Shown here: in pieces, positions 17,893-25,701 of the stretch
Position numbering within the stretch: position 1 is the first letter of the stretch
How the letters are laid out: the number at the start of each line of letters is the position of its first letter
From: Gammaproteobacteria bacterium
Lineage (GTDB): Bacteria > Pseudomonadota > Gammaproteobacteria > Ga0077536
Length of the DNA: 64,000 nt
Direction: 5' to 3'
Assembly: GCA_024234975.1 (NCBI GenBank)
Contig: JACKNH010000007.1
Coordinates: forward strand, 142,965 to 206,964
Notes under the pieces: model-generated
The model's database searches: none
What the model was told of the DNA's origin: nothing
Seen by the model: only the letters and a program-made list of their open reading frames with translations
Position numbers and translations under genes: made by a program

Positions 17893-19191
17893 TTAATCGG
17901 CGTCCTGCGATACCAGTTCCGTGGTCATGGACAGGCGCTGAATCAAGGTGCGCAGGAATACCTTCAGAAACCTCACCTGGCAATTCAGGGATACCTGGCT
18001 GATCACTGTCGAGTTCACTTTCATCAGTGATGTGCGTGCGTTGGCGATGATGGTTGCGGTCCGTTTGGTCTTGGCGAGGTAACCCATTTCACCAAAGCAA
18101 TCGCCCGTGGACAACGCGCGCAATTCGCGCCCGCCTTTTCTCACCGTCACTTCGCCATCCACAATGATATAGAACGAATCGTCAATTTCGCCTTCGATGA
18201 TGATTTCGTCTGCGGGCGCGTACTCTTGCCAATTGCCCGCGCGGACGATCTCCCAGATTTCGGAATCGGGGAAGCCTTGAAAGAAATCGAGCCGCTTGGC
18301 GGCGATGAACTGCTCTTCCGCGGTCAACTGGTCGGCGGGCGTATCCAGCAAGGTATTGAAGGCTCGGCTCAGGTCCGCAGCCAGTTCAACGCCCATCTGG
18401 TAGCGCTCGTTGCGATCCTTGGCCAGGGCCTTGTTGACGATTGCTTCAAGTTCCGGCGGCACACCGCTGCGGAACTCAGCCAGTTTCGGCGGGTGTTCAT
18501 TGAGAATCTTCTGCACCAGGCGCGAAAAATTCTCGGCATAGAACGGATGACGACCGGTCAACAGTTCGTAAATAATGATTCCCAGCGAAAAAATATCCGT
18601 ATGGTTGGTGAGGTAGTCTTCGCTGACCTGTTCCGGCGACATGTAACGCGGCGAGCCGATCATGCCCATGGGCATGGTTTCAGTGGAATCGAGCTTGGTC
18701 AGATGCGCGATACTGAAATCCCCGATTTTCACGTCGAGATCCTGGGTGACGAGAATATTGGTGGGTTTGATATCGCGATGAATCACGCCTTGCTTGTGGG
18801 CGTAATCCAGTGCCTTCGCGCACTTGAAGACAATTTCCACGACCTTTTCAATTGGCAGCAGGGTTTCGGGCCGCGTGTATTGCTTGAGTGTGGCGCCCCC
18901 TTCCACGTATTCCATGACGATGTAACAGGTTTCACCGTCAACACCGGCATCATAGATTCCGATGATGTTGGGGTGGGTAAGACGGCCTGCCGTGTGCGCC
19001 TCATTGAAGAACATCTTGCGATAGCGGTCACCCATCTCCGGGTCCGCCAGTTGTTCCGCCAGCGCAACCTTGATCGCAACATCGCGGTCGAGATAGGGAT
19101 CGTGGCCGAAATAGACAATCCCCATGCTGCCGCGATTGATTTCGCTCAGGACGTCATATTTACCGAGCCGGGACGGAATCGTGTTAGTCAT
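17893..19191 (-). CDS. Serine/threonine kinase with C-terminal cyclic-nucleotide-binding domain (copy 2)
   Basis: A 432-residue paralogue of the kinase at 8653. The kinase domain (10-270) has a loop INRGSMGIVYFG in which the first glycine is replaced by Asn, Lys41 in VAIK, HRDIKPTN (138-145) and DFS (158-160) where kinases normally have DFG; MSPEQ is intact. The cyclic-nucleotide domain (about 310-415) keeps CFGEMGYL and KRTATI with the phosphate-binding Arg. Soluble, no membrane segment. ATG 19191 preferred to an upstream GTG at 19206. Activity is plausible since metal-binding Asp158 is kept, but the DFS change is notable. Closest to copy 3. Confidence 0.9.
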   Translation of the reverse strand: MTNTIPSRLGKYDVLSEINRGSMGIVYFGHDPYLDRDVAIKVALAEQLADPEMGDRYRKMFFNEAHTAGRLTHPNIIGIYDAGVDGETCYIVMEYVEGGATLKQYTRPETLLPIEKVVEIVFKCAKALDYAHKQGVIHRDIKPTNILVTQDLDVKIGDFSIAHLTKLDSTETMPMGMIGSPRYMSPEQVSEDYLTNHTDIFSLGIIIYELLTGRHPFYAENFSRLVQKILNEHPPKLAEFRSGVPPELEAIVNKALAKDRNERYQMGVELAADLSRAFNTLLDTPADQLTAEEQFIAAKRLDFFQGFPDSEIWEIVRAGNWQEYAPADEIIIEGEIDDSFYIIVDGEVTVRKGGRELRALSTGDCFGEMGYLAKTKRTATIIANARTSLMKVNSTVISQVSLNCQVRFLKVFLRTLIQRLSMTTELVSQDAD

Positions 19192-19342
19192 ATCGTAGTA
19201 CGCCACGCAGACACGGCGGCCACCGCGCTTCGAATCTTAATGCAATTCCCGGTGAGCCGACAGCGGCAGAACCGTTGTCTGTTGCCCTCGGCCATCACCA
19301 TTTACAATGTTTTCTGACTTGCAATGCCGGAAGCCAACGTTC

Positions 19343-20998
19343 ATGACAACCCCTCACCCGCTACTGGACCAGCCTGAATGGCAGTCGCTCACCGCCCACT
19401 GCGAGGCACTGCGGAACCTGGATATAAGACAGGCATTCATCGATGACGCCGAACGTCATCAACGCCTGGAATTCACCGCCGCAGGCCTGACAGTCGATTT
19501 CTCGAAACAAAGTGTATTACCCGACACCCTGCAGATGTTGGTGGCGCTGGCACAGGCCAATGCATTACCGGCAAAAATCGCCAGCCTGTTTGCCGGTGCA
19601 GATGTCAACGGCACAGAGCAGCGGCCGGCGCTGCACATGGCACTGCGTGATTTCAAGCCCGAGGCTATCGAAGTTGGCGGCACCGACATCAAACCCTTGA
19701 TAGCTGACGAACGCAAACGGCTTCACAATTTCATTCAGAACCTGCACGACCACCACTGGCTCGGGTTTCGCGGCGATGCCATTACCGACGTGGTCAATCT
19801 CGGCATAGGCGGGTCGGACCTCGGTCCGAAGCTGGTGGCGGATGCCCTGCGGCTGGATGCCCCTCGGCGCTGCCGTGTGCATTTTGCTGCGAATGTTGAC
19901 GGCGGTGAACTGTTGCGGATTCTGGGTGATTTGGATCCGGCCACAACACTCTTCATCGTCGCTTCGAAATCGTTCACCACGCCCGAGACCCTGCTGAATG
20001 CCACGACTGCGCGCGAATGGCTGCTGGCTGCCGCCAGCGGAAACCGTTCCGCAATCGCCCGCCATTTCGTCGCGGTCAGTGCGAACAAGATGCGGGCGGT
20101 GGAATTCGGCATCGATGAGCGGAACATATTCTCGATGTGGGACTGGGTAGGTGGGCGCTACTCGGTATGGTCGTCCATCGGACTGCCGGTGATGTGCGCC
20201 TATGGCACCGATGTATTCCACCGTTTGTTACGCGGTGCAAATCTCATGGATGAGCATTTCCGTACAACGCCGCTGGCGCAAAATGTGCCAGTATTGATGG
20301 GATTGCTCGGCATCTGGCACGGTAATCTTCGCGGCGCGCAGTCCTGGGCCATGGTGCCTTATGACGACCGCTTGTTTCACCTTCCCGCATACCTGCAACA
20401 ACTGGAGATGGAGTCCAACGGCAAACGTGTACGCAATGACGGCAGTGCAGTCGAGTATGCGACAGCGCCCGTGGTCTGGGGTGGCCTTGGCACCAATGCT
20501 CAACATGCTTTTTTTCAGCTGCTGCACCAGGGGACGCAACTCATCCCGCTGGATTTCGTCGTTGCGCTGAACCATCCAATCTCGCCCCGTGCCCATCACG
20601 ACGCACTGGTGGCCAATTGCTTCGCCCAGTCTGAAGCCCTGTTACGCGGCAAACGCTTCGCCGAAGCATTCGCCGACTCCAGTCATGGAAATGATCAAAC
20701 GCATGCTGAGCACCTCGCGCGCCATCGCACGATGCCGGGCAATCGCCCGCACACACTGATCGTCGTCGACGAACTCAAGGCCGAAACAATGGGTGCTCTG
20801 CTCGCCCTGTACGAACACAAGACCTTCGTCCAGGGCGCGATTTGGGACATCAATCCATTTGACCAATGGGGCGTGGAACTTGGCAAGAAAATGGCAGCGA
20901 CGATTCTTGGTGAATTTGATGCAAGCGGGCCGACACCCGCCCATGATGCGTCGACTTCGGCGTGGATTGCCCGCTATCGTCAGCGTCGCGGTGACTGA
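19343..20998 (+). CDS. pgi: Glucose-6-phosphate isomerase
   Basis: A 551-residue cytosolic enzyme interconverting glucose 6-phosphate and fructose 6-phosphate. Two SIS-type halves are visible; family signatures include VNLGIGGSDLGPKLV, SKSFTTPETLLNA, MWDWVGGRYSVWSSIGLP and, near the C-terminus, KTFVQGAIWDINPFDQWGVE. Length matches the E. coli enzyme (549). The ATG at 19343 gives a normal N-terminus; 12 extra in-frame residues upstream are not conserved. It sits between two kinase genes of opposite strand, which may be coincidental. Confidence 0.97.
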   Translation: MTTPHPLLDQPEWQSLTAHCEALRNLDIRQAFIDDAERHQRLEFTAAGLTVDFSKQSVLPDTLQMLVALAQANALPAKIASLFAGADVNGTEQRPALHMALRDFKPEAIEVGGTDIKPLIADERKRLHNFIQNLHDHHWLGFRGDAITDVVNLGIGGSDLGPKLVADALRLDAPRRCRVHFAANVDGGELLRILGDLDPATTLFIVASKSFTTPETLLNATTAREWLLAAASGNRSAIARHFVAVSANKMRAVEFGIDERNIFSMWDWVGGRYSVWSSIGLPVMCAYGTDVFHRLLRGANLMDEHFRTTPLAQNVPVLMGLLGIWHGNLRGAQSWAMVPYDDRLFHLPAYLQQLEMESNGKRVRNDGSAVEYATAPVVWGGLGTNAQHAFFQLLHQGTQLIPLDFVVALNHPISPRAHHDALVANCFAQSEALLRGKRFAEAFADSSHGNDQTHAEHLARHRTMPGNRPHTLIVVDELKAETMGALLALYEHKTFVQGAIWDINPFDQWGVELGKKMAATILGEFDASGPTPAHDASTSAWIARYRQRRGD

Positions 20999-21025
20999 GG
21001 GCTGTGGCGGGTTATCGTCGGTGAA

Positions 21026-22315
21026 CTACTTGTGGGCGGCGGCAGCAGTCATCTGCGCCAGCCGCTCGCACAGCACGCGGATGAAGGCGTTGGAAAAATT
21101 GAGCTGACAGTCGCGTGTCACCTGTTCGAGCACCGTCGTGTTGAGTTTCAGCAATGAGACCGGGCCATCGGCGACGACCGAAGCCGAACGACGGGTTCGA
21201 CTGAGGTAGCCCATTTCGCCGAAGCAGGCGCCGGTGGCCAGCCGGCCGATGTTCTGGCCGTTCTTGCGGACACGAACCACCCCCTCGACCAGCACAAAGA
21301 AAAAATCCTCCAGTTCACCTTCGGCGATAATCGTGGTGTCGGTAGGCGACTCCTGCCAGATTCCTGCCCGCAGGATCTCCCAGATTTCGACATCGCTGAA
21401 GTCACGGAAGAAATCCAGCCGCCGCAGGCGTGCGAACTTGTCGTCATCGGAAATATCCTGCTGCGGTTGTTCAAGATGTGAGAAAGCCGCGCTCAAATCT
21501 ATCGCGAGCTCCATCCCGGTGCGGTAACGGGCGCGCAAATCCTTGGCCAGCGACCGCGCGATGATGTCGTTCAAAACCGGTGGAAGCTCCGGGCGCAGGT
21601 CCTGTACGGGGGGCGGAGTCTCATGAATAATCTTGTATACGAGCCGGGAGAAACTGTCGGCGACAAACGGATGGCGCCCGGTAAGCAATTCGTAGAATAC
21701 GATGCCCAGCGAGAACAGGTCGCTCTGCGAGGTCAGAACGTCCTCCTGAATCTGCTCCGGCGACATATACCGTGGTGAACCGACGAACCCCATCGGCATC
21801 GTCTGCGCCAAATCCGCCTGCGCCACATGCGCGATGGAAAAATCCGCGATTTTCACGTCGGTATCAACCGTCAACAGAATATTGGTCGGCTTGATATCCC
21901 GATGAATTACGCCTTGCCTGTGTGCATGGTCGAGCGCTTTGGCGCACCTGTAGATCAGCTCCACGGCCTGTGTCACCGGCAACAGGTTGGTCGGCCGGCA
22001 GAAGTACTTCAATGTACTGCCGCGCTCGATCAACTCCATGACGATGTAGCACGTATCACCATCGATGCCGGCGTCGAATATCTCGAGGATATTGGGGTGG
22101 TGCAGCATCCCGGCGGTCTGCGCTTCGTTGAAGAACATCTTGCGGAAGCGTGCGCCGGAATCCTTCTCGCGCAGGAATTCGGTGATCGCAACCTTCAGTG
22201 CGACCCGGCGCTCGATAAACGGGTCGTATCCTTCGTAGACCACGCCCATACTGCCACGCGCGATCTCCTTCACGACTTCGTATTTTCCGAGCTTTTCAGG
22301 CGGTTGAGCGCTCAT
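21026..22315 (-). CDS. Serine/threonine kinase with C-terminal cyclic-nucleotide-binding domain (copy 3)
   Basis: A 429-residue paralogue most similar to copy 2 (shared FFNEAxTAG, AKALD, HRDIKPTNIL, GSPRYMSPEQ). The glycine loop is IARGSMGVVYEG, with Ala for the first Gly; Lys41 follows in VALK, HRD is at 138-140 and DFS at 158-160 in place of DFG. The cyclic-nucleotide-binding domain has CFGEMGYLSRTRRSASVV, keeping Glu and Arg of the phosphate cassette. No transmembrane segment. A TAGAAT hexamer (minus strand, 22327-22332) lies only 11 bases before the ATG, so its transcript may have a very short leader. Faces the SCO1 gene divergently. Confidence 0.9.
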   Translation of the reverse strand: MSAQPPEKLGKYEVVKEIARGSMGVVYEGYDPFIERRVALKVAITEFLREKDSGARFRKMFFNEAQTAGMLHHPNILEIFDAGIDGDTCYIVMELIERGSTLKYFCRPTNLLPVTQAVELIYRCAKALDHAHRQGVIHRDIKPTNILLTVDTDVKIADFSIAHVAQADLAQTMPMGFVGSPRYMSPEQIQEDVLTSQSDLFSLGIVFYELLTGRHPFVADSFSRLVYKIIHETPPPVQDLRPELPPVLNDIIARSLAKDLRARYRTGMELAIDLSAAFSHLEQPQQDISDDDKFARLRRLDFFRDFSDVEIWEILRAGIWQESPTDTTIIAEGELEDFFFVLVEGVVRVRKNGQNIGRLATGACFGEMGYLSRTRRSASVVADGPVSLLKLNTTVLEQVTRDCQLNFSNAFIRVLCERLAQMTAAAAHK

Positions 22316-22374
22316 GACGGGGCCGGATTCTACAAGATTCGGTAGCCTGGTGTCGTCAGCCTTTTGCCCGCCTC

Positions 22375-22383
22375 TGGTATAAT
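22375..22383 (+). promoter_or_regulatory. Extended -10 promoter, probable leaderless transcript
   Basis: TGGTATAAT is a perfect -10 with a TGn extension. It ends 6 bases before the ATG at 22390, so transcription should begin at or within a base or two of the start codon. The -35 region is weak, as expected for extended -10 promoters. Confidence 0.55.
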
Positions 22384-22389
22384 TTCCGC

Positions 22390-23034
22390 ATGAAATTCGA
22401 TAAACAGACCCTGATCATCGCCGCGCTTGCCATCGCGGGTTTCGCCGGGGGCATTGGCGTCAACTGGTACGCCGACCGGCCGCGCCAGCAAACCGGCGGG
22501 CAGGAGATCGCCGGTCTGCTTTGGCCCAACCCGCGCAGTGTCACCGGCGTCAATCTCATCGATCAGGATGGCAAGCCATTCACTGATTCCAATCTGCAAG
22601 GCCAGTGGTCACTGGTATTTTTTGGATTCACGCGCTGCCCTGACGTCTGCCCGACGACCATGTCAGTCCTGAAGGACGCCTTTGCCCAGATGCAGCGCGA
22701 TCCCACCCAACCGCTGCCCAGGGTCATCTTCATCTCCGTTGATCCCGAACGCGACACCCCTGAAATTCTGAACAGCTACGTCGGCTTCTTCGATCGGAGT
22801 TTTGTCGGGCTTACGGGCAACATGCAGAACGTCACCGCACTGACCCGCAGCCTGGGTATCGTGTACATGAAAGTGCCACTGGAAGGCGATGACTACACTG
22901 TAGACCACAGTGCTGCAATTCTGCTCCTCGATCCGCAGGCGCGAATCGTCGGCCTGTTATCTCCGCCGCATACCAGCGCTGACATCATCTCGTCGGTGCG
23001 GCAGATTCAGCATTTCGTGACGACTGCCAGGTGA
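22390..23034 (+). CDS. SCO1/SenC family copper-binding protein
   Basis: A 214-residue membrane-anchored periplasmic protein of the thioredoxin-like SCO family, which delivers copper to the CuA site of cytochrome oxidase or serves as a thiol reductase. One N-terminal hydrophobic helix (residues 8-26) anchors it. The copper site is complete: Cys83 and Cys87 in RCPDVCPT and His173 in VDHSA. No cytochrome oxidase genes are present in this window. No ribosome binding site precedes the ATG, consistent with the promoter immediately upstream. Its stop overlaps the psd GTG start. Confidence 0.93.
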   Translation: MKFDKQTLIIAALAIAGFAGGIGVNWYADRPRQQTGGQEIAGLLWPNPRSVTGVNLIDQDGKPFTDSNLQGQWSLVFFGFTRCPDVCPTTMSVLKDAFAQMQRDPTQPLPRVIFISVDPERDTPEILNSYVGFFDRSFVGLTGNMQNVTALTRSLGIVYMKVPLEGDDYTVDHSAAILLLDPQARIVGLLSPPHTSADIISSVRQIQHFVTTAR

Positions 23035-23927
23035 GTCCGCGTTCGTTTGACGAACGCGCCGATCTCGCAGATCGCGCGTTTCAACTACTGCAGAAATGTC
23101 TGCCACAGCACGGCTTGTCGCAGGTCATGCACTGGCTGACGCGACGGGAGATTTCCTGGCTGGTGCAGCCGGCGATTCGTGCCTTCGTCAGCCGCTTCAA
23201 TGTGAATCTCGCCGAAGCCGCGGCGCCCGAGCCGGGCGCCTACGCCAGTTTCAATGCATTCTTTACCCGGGCATTGAGAGGCGACGCCCGACCACTTCCC
23301 GCTGCTACCAACGTGCTTGCAAGTCCGGCCGACGGCGTCTTGAGTAACCGGGGGATACTCGATAATGACGCAATGCTGCAGGCAAAAGGGCGCACCTACA
23401 GTGTCGAGGCTTTGCTCGGTGGTGCGGACCATGCCAAGGGTTTCCATGGCGGCACTTCAGCAACGATTTACCTCTCTCCACGCGACTATCATCGACTCCA
23501 TATGCCCTGGCAGGGCCAGCTGGAATCGATGGTGTACATACCGGGGGACTTGTTCGCGGTGAATCCGCGCACGGTGCGTGCGGTTGATGGACTGTTCGCG
23601 CGAAATGAACGCGTCGTCGCCATCTTCAACTCGCCGGCCGGTCGTTATGCGCTGGTTCTGGTGGGCGCCATTTTTGTCGGCAGTATCGAAACGGTCTGGT
23701 GTGGCGAAGTGACGCCGGGCAGTCCACGTCACCTGACCGTCCGTGCCGGTAGCGAGTTCGAGTCGCCGGATTTTGCGCGGGGCGCGGAGTTCGCGCGCTT
23801 CAATATGGGCTCAACAATCGTCATGGTGTTTGAGCCGGGCATGGTCGATCTGGGCATCGATGCACCGGCTGCGGTGCCCAGTGCCATCCGCATGGGTGAG
23901 CCTATGGGTCGCGTTCTCCGGGTCTGA
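23031..23927 (+). CDS. psd: Phosphatidylserine decarboxylase proenzyme
   Basis: A 298-residue inner-membrane proenzyme that makes phosphatidylethanolamine. It self-cleaves before the serine of the LGST-type motif, here MGST with Gly260-Ser261, giving the pyruvoyl alpha chain. Other family marks are ASPADGVLS, HGGTSATIYLSPRDYHRLHMP (catalytic Asp/His) and LFAVNPRTV. Start is GTG, sharing GTGA with the SCO1 gene stop, so the two are translationally coupled despite unrelated functions. Confidence 0.96.
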   Translation: MSPRSFDERADLADRAFQLLQKCLPQHGLSQVMHWLTRREISWLVQPAIRAFVSRFNVNLAEAAAPEPGAYASFNAFFTRALRGDARPLPAATNVLASPADGVLSNRGILDNDAMLQAKGRTYSVEALLGGADHAKGFHGGTSATIYLSPRDYHRLHMPWQGQLESMVYIPGDLFAVNPRTVRAVDGLFARNERVVAIFNSPAGRYALVLVGAIFVGSIETVWCGEVTPGSPRHLTVRAGSEFESPDFARGAEFARFNMGSTIVMVFEPGMVDLGIDAPAAVPSAIRMGEPMGRVLRV

Positions 23928-24105
23928 CTGAGTAACCGACCCCAGGCCAGGCGTCAACATCGCGGATTGCCTTGTTGCGACACCTTCACCTCATACCTGG
24001 GCCGCTGACGGCAAGAATCGTCGAAATACCAGGTGAAACATCACTGCCGATTGATCGCACTCATAACCTGACATCAAGTCGTACCGGATGCAGCGCAATT
24101 GAAAC

Positions 24106-24134
24106 TTGTTTTCGCTGCCATCCGTTTTTATAGT
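24106..24134 (+). promoter_or_regulatory. Candidate sigma70 promoter for the sulfurtransferase gene
   Basis: TTGTTT (24106-24111), exactly 17 bases, then TATAGT (24129-24134). It gives a leader of about 60 bases before the ATG at 24204. The remaining intergenic DNA after psd (23928-24105) shows no gene or clear terminator. Confidence 0.5.
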
Positions 24135-24203
24135 GCGCTGAGATGTATCGCGGGTACGACAGAATCTCACGGTTAATCCATTGCCAGTCGAGGTGACAGA
24201 CCA

Positions 24204-25073
24204 ATGAGTAATCTTCCCGGAATCCTGGTTGAAACAGACTGGCTTGCCGACCACCTCGGTGACAGTGACCTGCGCGTCATGGATTGCTCCGCACTGCTCA
24301 AGGATGACGGGACCGGCAAATTCGTATTTGTCTCCGGACGCGACGAATGGTTGAAAGCACATATCCCCGGCAGCATCCATGTCGACGTGTTGACGGCGCT
24401 CAGCGATCGAAATCACTCACTGGCGAACATGCTGCCCGACGAACAGCAGTTGGCACGCGTGTTTGGCGAACACGGCATCGGAAATGATTCGAAAGTGGTC
24501 CTGTATGACCGTGGAAATCATGCCTGGGCGACCCGCGTCTTCTGGATTTTCGCTGTATGCGGTTATTCCAACGTCGCTGTGCTCAACGGAGGTTGGCGCA
24601 AGTGGCAGGCGGAAGGCAGGGCGCAAACCAGCGGCGAAGAGCGCTATCCCGCGGCCAGCTTCTCCGTTCGGCACCAGCCACATCTCATCGCATCCAAACA
24701 GGACGTACTATCAGCGGTTCAAGGCAGCAGCCCGTCACTGCTGGTGAACGCCCTGCCACCGCCGGTATTCACCGGCGAGCGGAAAGTCTACGCACGTGCC
24801 GGCCGGATCCCCGGCAGTTGCAACGTGTCCTGCGACACGCTGCTGGCTGAGAACTTCTGCTATCTGGACGAAGCCGACCTTCGCGCGCGGTTTGCAGCCG
24901 TAGGCGCGCTGAATGCTGACCAGGTTATCGTGTATTGCGGTGGCGGCATCGCCGCCAGCAGCAATTTCTTCACCCTTTACCGGCTCGGTCAGCGCAACGT
25001 TGCACTCTACGACGGCTCGTTATCGGAATGGACAATCGACGAGTCGCTGCCGATGGAGTGCGATTTCTACTAA
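24204..25073 (+). CDS. Sulfurtransferase with two rhodanese domains
   Basis: A 289-residue tandem rhodanese protein. The N-terminal inactive repeat (5-130) has the family pattern GRDEWLKAHIPGSIHVD and NDSKVVLYDRGN; the C-terminal active repeat contains AGRIPGSCNVSCDTLL and the active-site loop VIVYCGGGIAASS with the catalytic cysteine around residue 248. The loop differs from both classical thiosulfate (CRKGVT) and mercaptopyruvate (CGSGVT) enzymes, so the donor is not assigned. AGGTGA eight bases upstream supports the ATG. Confidence 0.88.
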   Translation: MSNLPGILVETDWLADHLGDSDLRVMDCSALLKDDGTGKFVFVSGRDEWLKAHIPGSIHVDVLTALSDRNHSLANMLPDEQQLARVFGEHGIGNDSKVVLYDRGNHAWATRVFWIFAVCGYSNVAVLNGGWRKWQAEGRAQTSGEERYPAASFSVRHQPHLIASKQDVLSAVQGSSPSLLVNALPPPVFTGERKVYARAGRIPGSCNVSCDTLLAENFCYLDEADLRARFAAVGALNADQVIVYCGGGIAASSNFFTLYRLGQRNVALYDGSLSEWTIDESLPMECDFY

Positions 25074-25091
25074 ACCGTCAGCGTCCGCGGT

Positions 25092-25508
25092 TCAGTGCCA
25101 GCCACCCAGGATGGCGCCAAAAACGACATAGTTGAGCAGGTGATGGCCTTGCTCGATTACCCATGCCTTGATCTGGCCGGGAAACAGTTTGTTTACCAGT
25201 GCGCTGGGCGCGACCAGTCCTCCCCACACCACAAGGCCGATCAGCAGGCCCGACGTTGCGGATTCTCCGCCGACCGCCGGAGCGAGCAGCGGGACCAGCC
25301 ATGCCATCGCAATCACCTGCACGATTGGTGCTACGACGATGAGTATCCAGGTCGATGCGCCACCGTGCGGCCGATCCTCCTTCGTGCGCCCAAGCGCCTG
25401 CCACCATGGCCAGAACAGCGTACGCGGCCCGTACCAGATAGAACCACTGACACAGCTGAAAATCACGCAGACGACAACCGCCAACACATTGAAATGCAGA
25501 ATGACCAC
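25092..25508 (-). CDS. DUF1761 family membrane protein
   Basis: A 138-residue protein with four hydrophobic helices, beginning VILHFNVLAVVVCVIFSCVSGSIWYGP; the WYGP and later ALGRTKED segments match DUF1761. No function is established for the family. It is convergent with the sulfurtransferase gene, ending 18 bases from its stop, and is separated from the MFS gene by about 190 bases in which I see no gene. Confidence 0.8.
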   Translation of the reverse strand: MVILHFNVLAVVVCVIFSCVSGSIWYGPRTLFWPWWQALGRTKEDRPHGGASTWILIVVAPIVQVIAMAWLVPLLAPAVGGESATSGLLIGLVVWGGLVAPSALVNKLFPGQIKAWVIEQGHHLLNYVVFGAILGGWH

Positions 25509-25701
25509 GATACTCTCCCACCCCGGTTTTTCGTTGGGTATCGTGCACGAAACGGTGTAGCTTGCACAACCGCGTGGTCATCAGAAATCGAACCGGCGGC
25601 ACTGTTTGACTGAACGCTCATGGCCTTCAAGCCAGGGTTCAGTCACCACGTCTTCGGCGCGAATTGGCGGGCCAGGAATCCGGCCCGAAACCGGACTTGC
25701 G

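Noticed and set aside
17795..17893. tRNA-Arg as a possible integration site
   Set aside because: No integrase gene, no repeated tRNA 3' end and no foreign-looking island next to it.
18226..19317. 363-codon plus-strand frame
   Set aside because: Antisense to kinase copy 2, with mirror-image frames at the other kinase copies, as expected for shadows.
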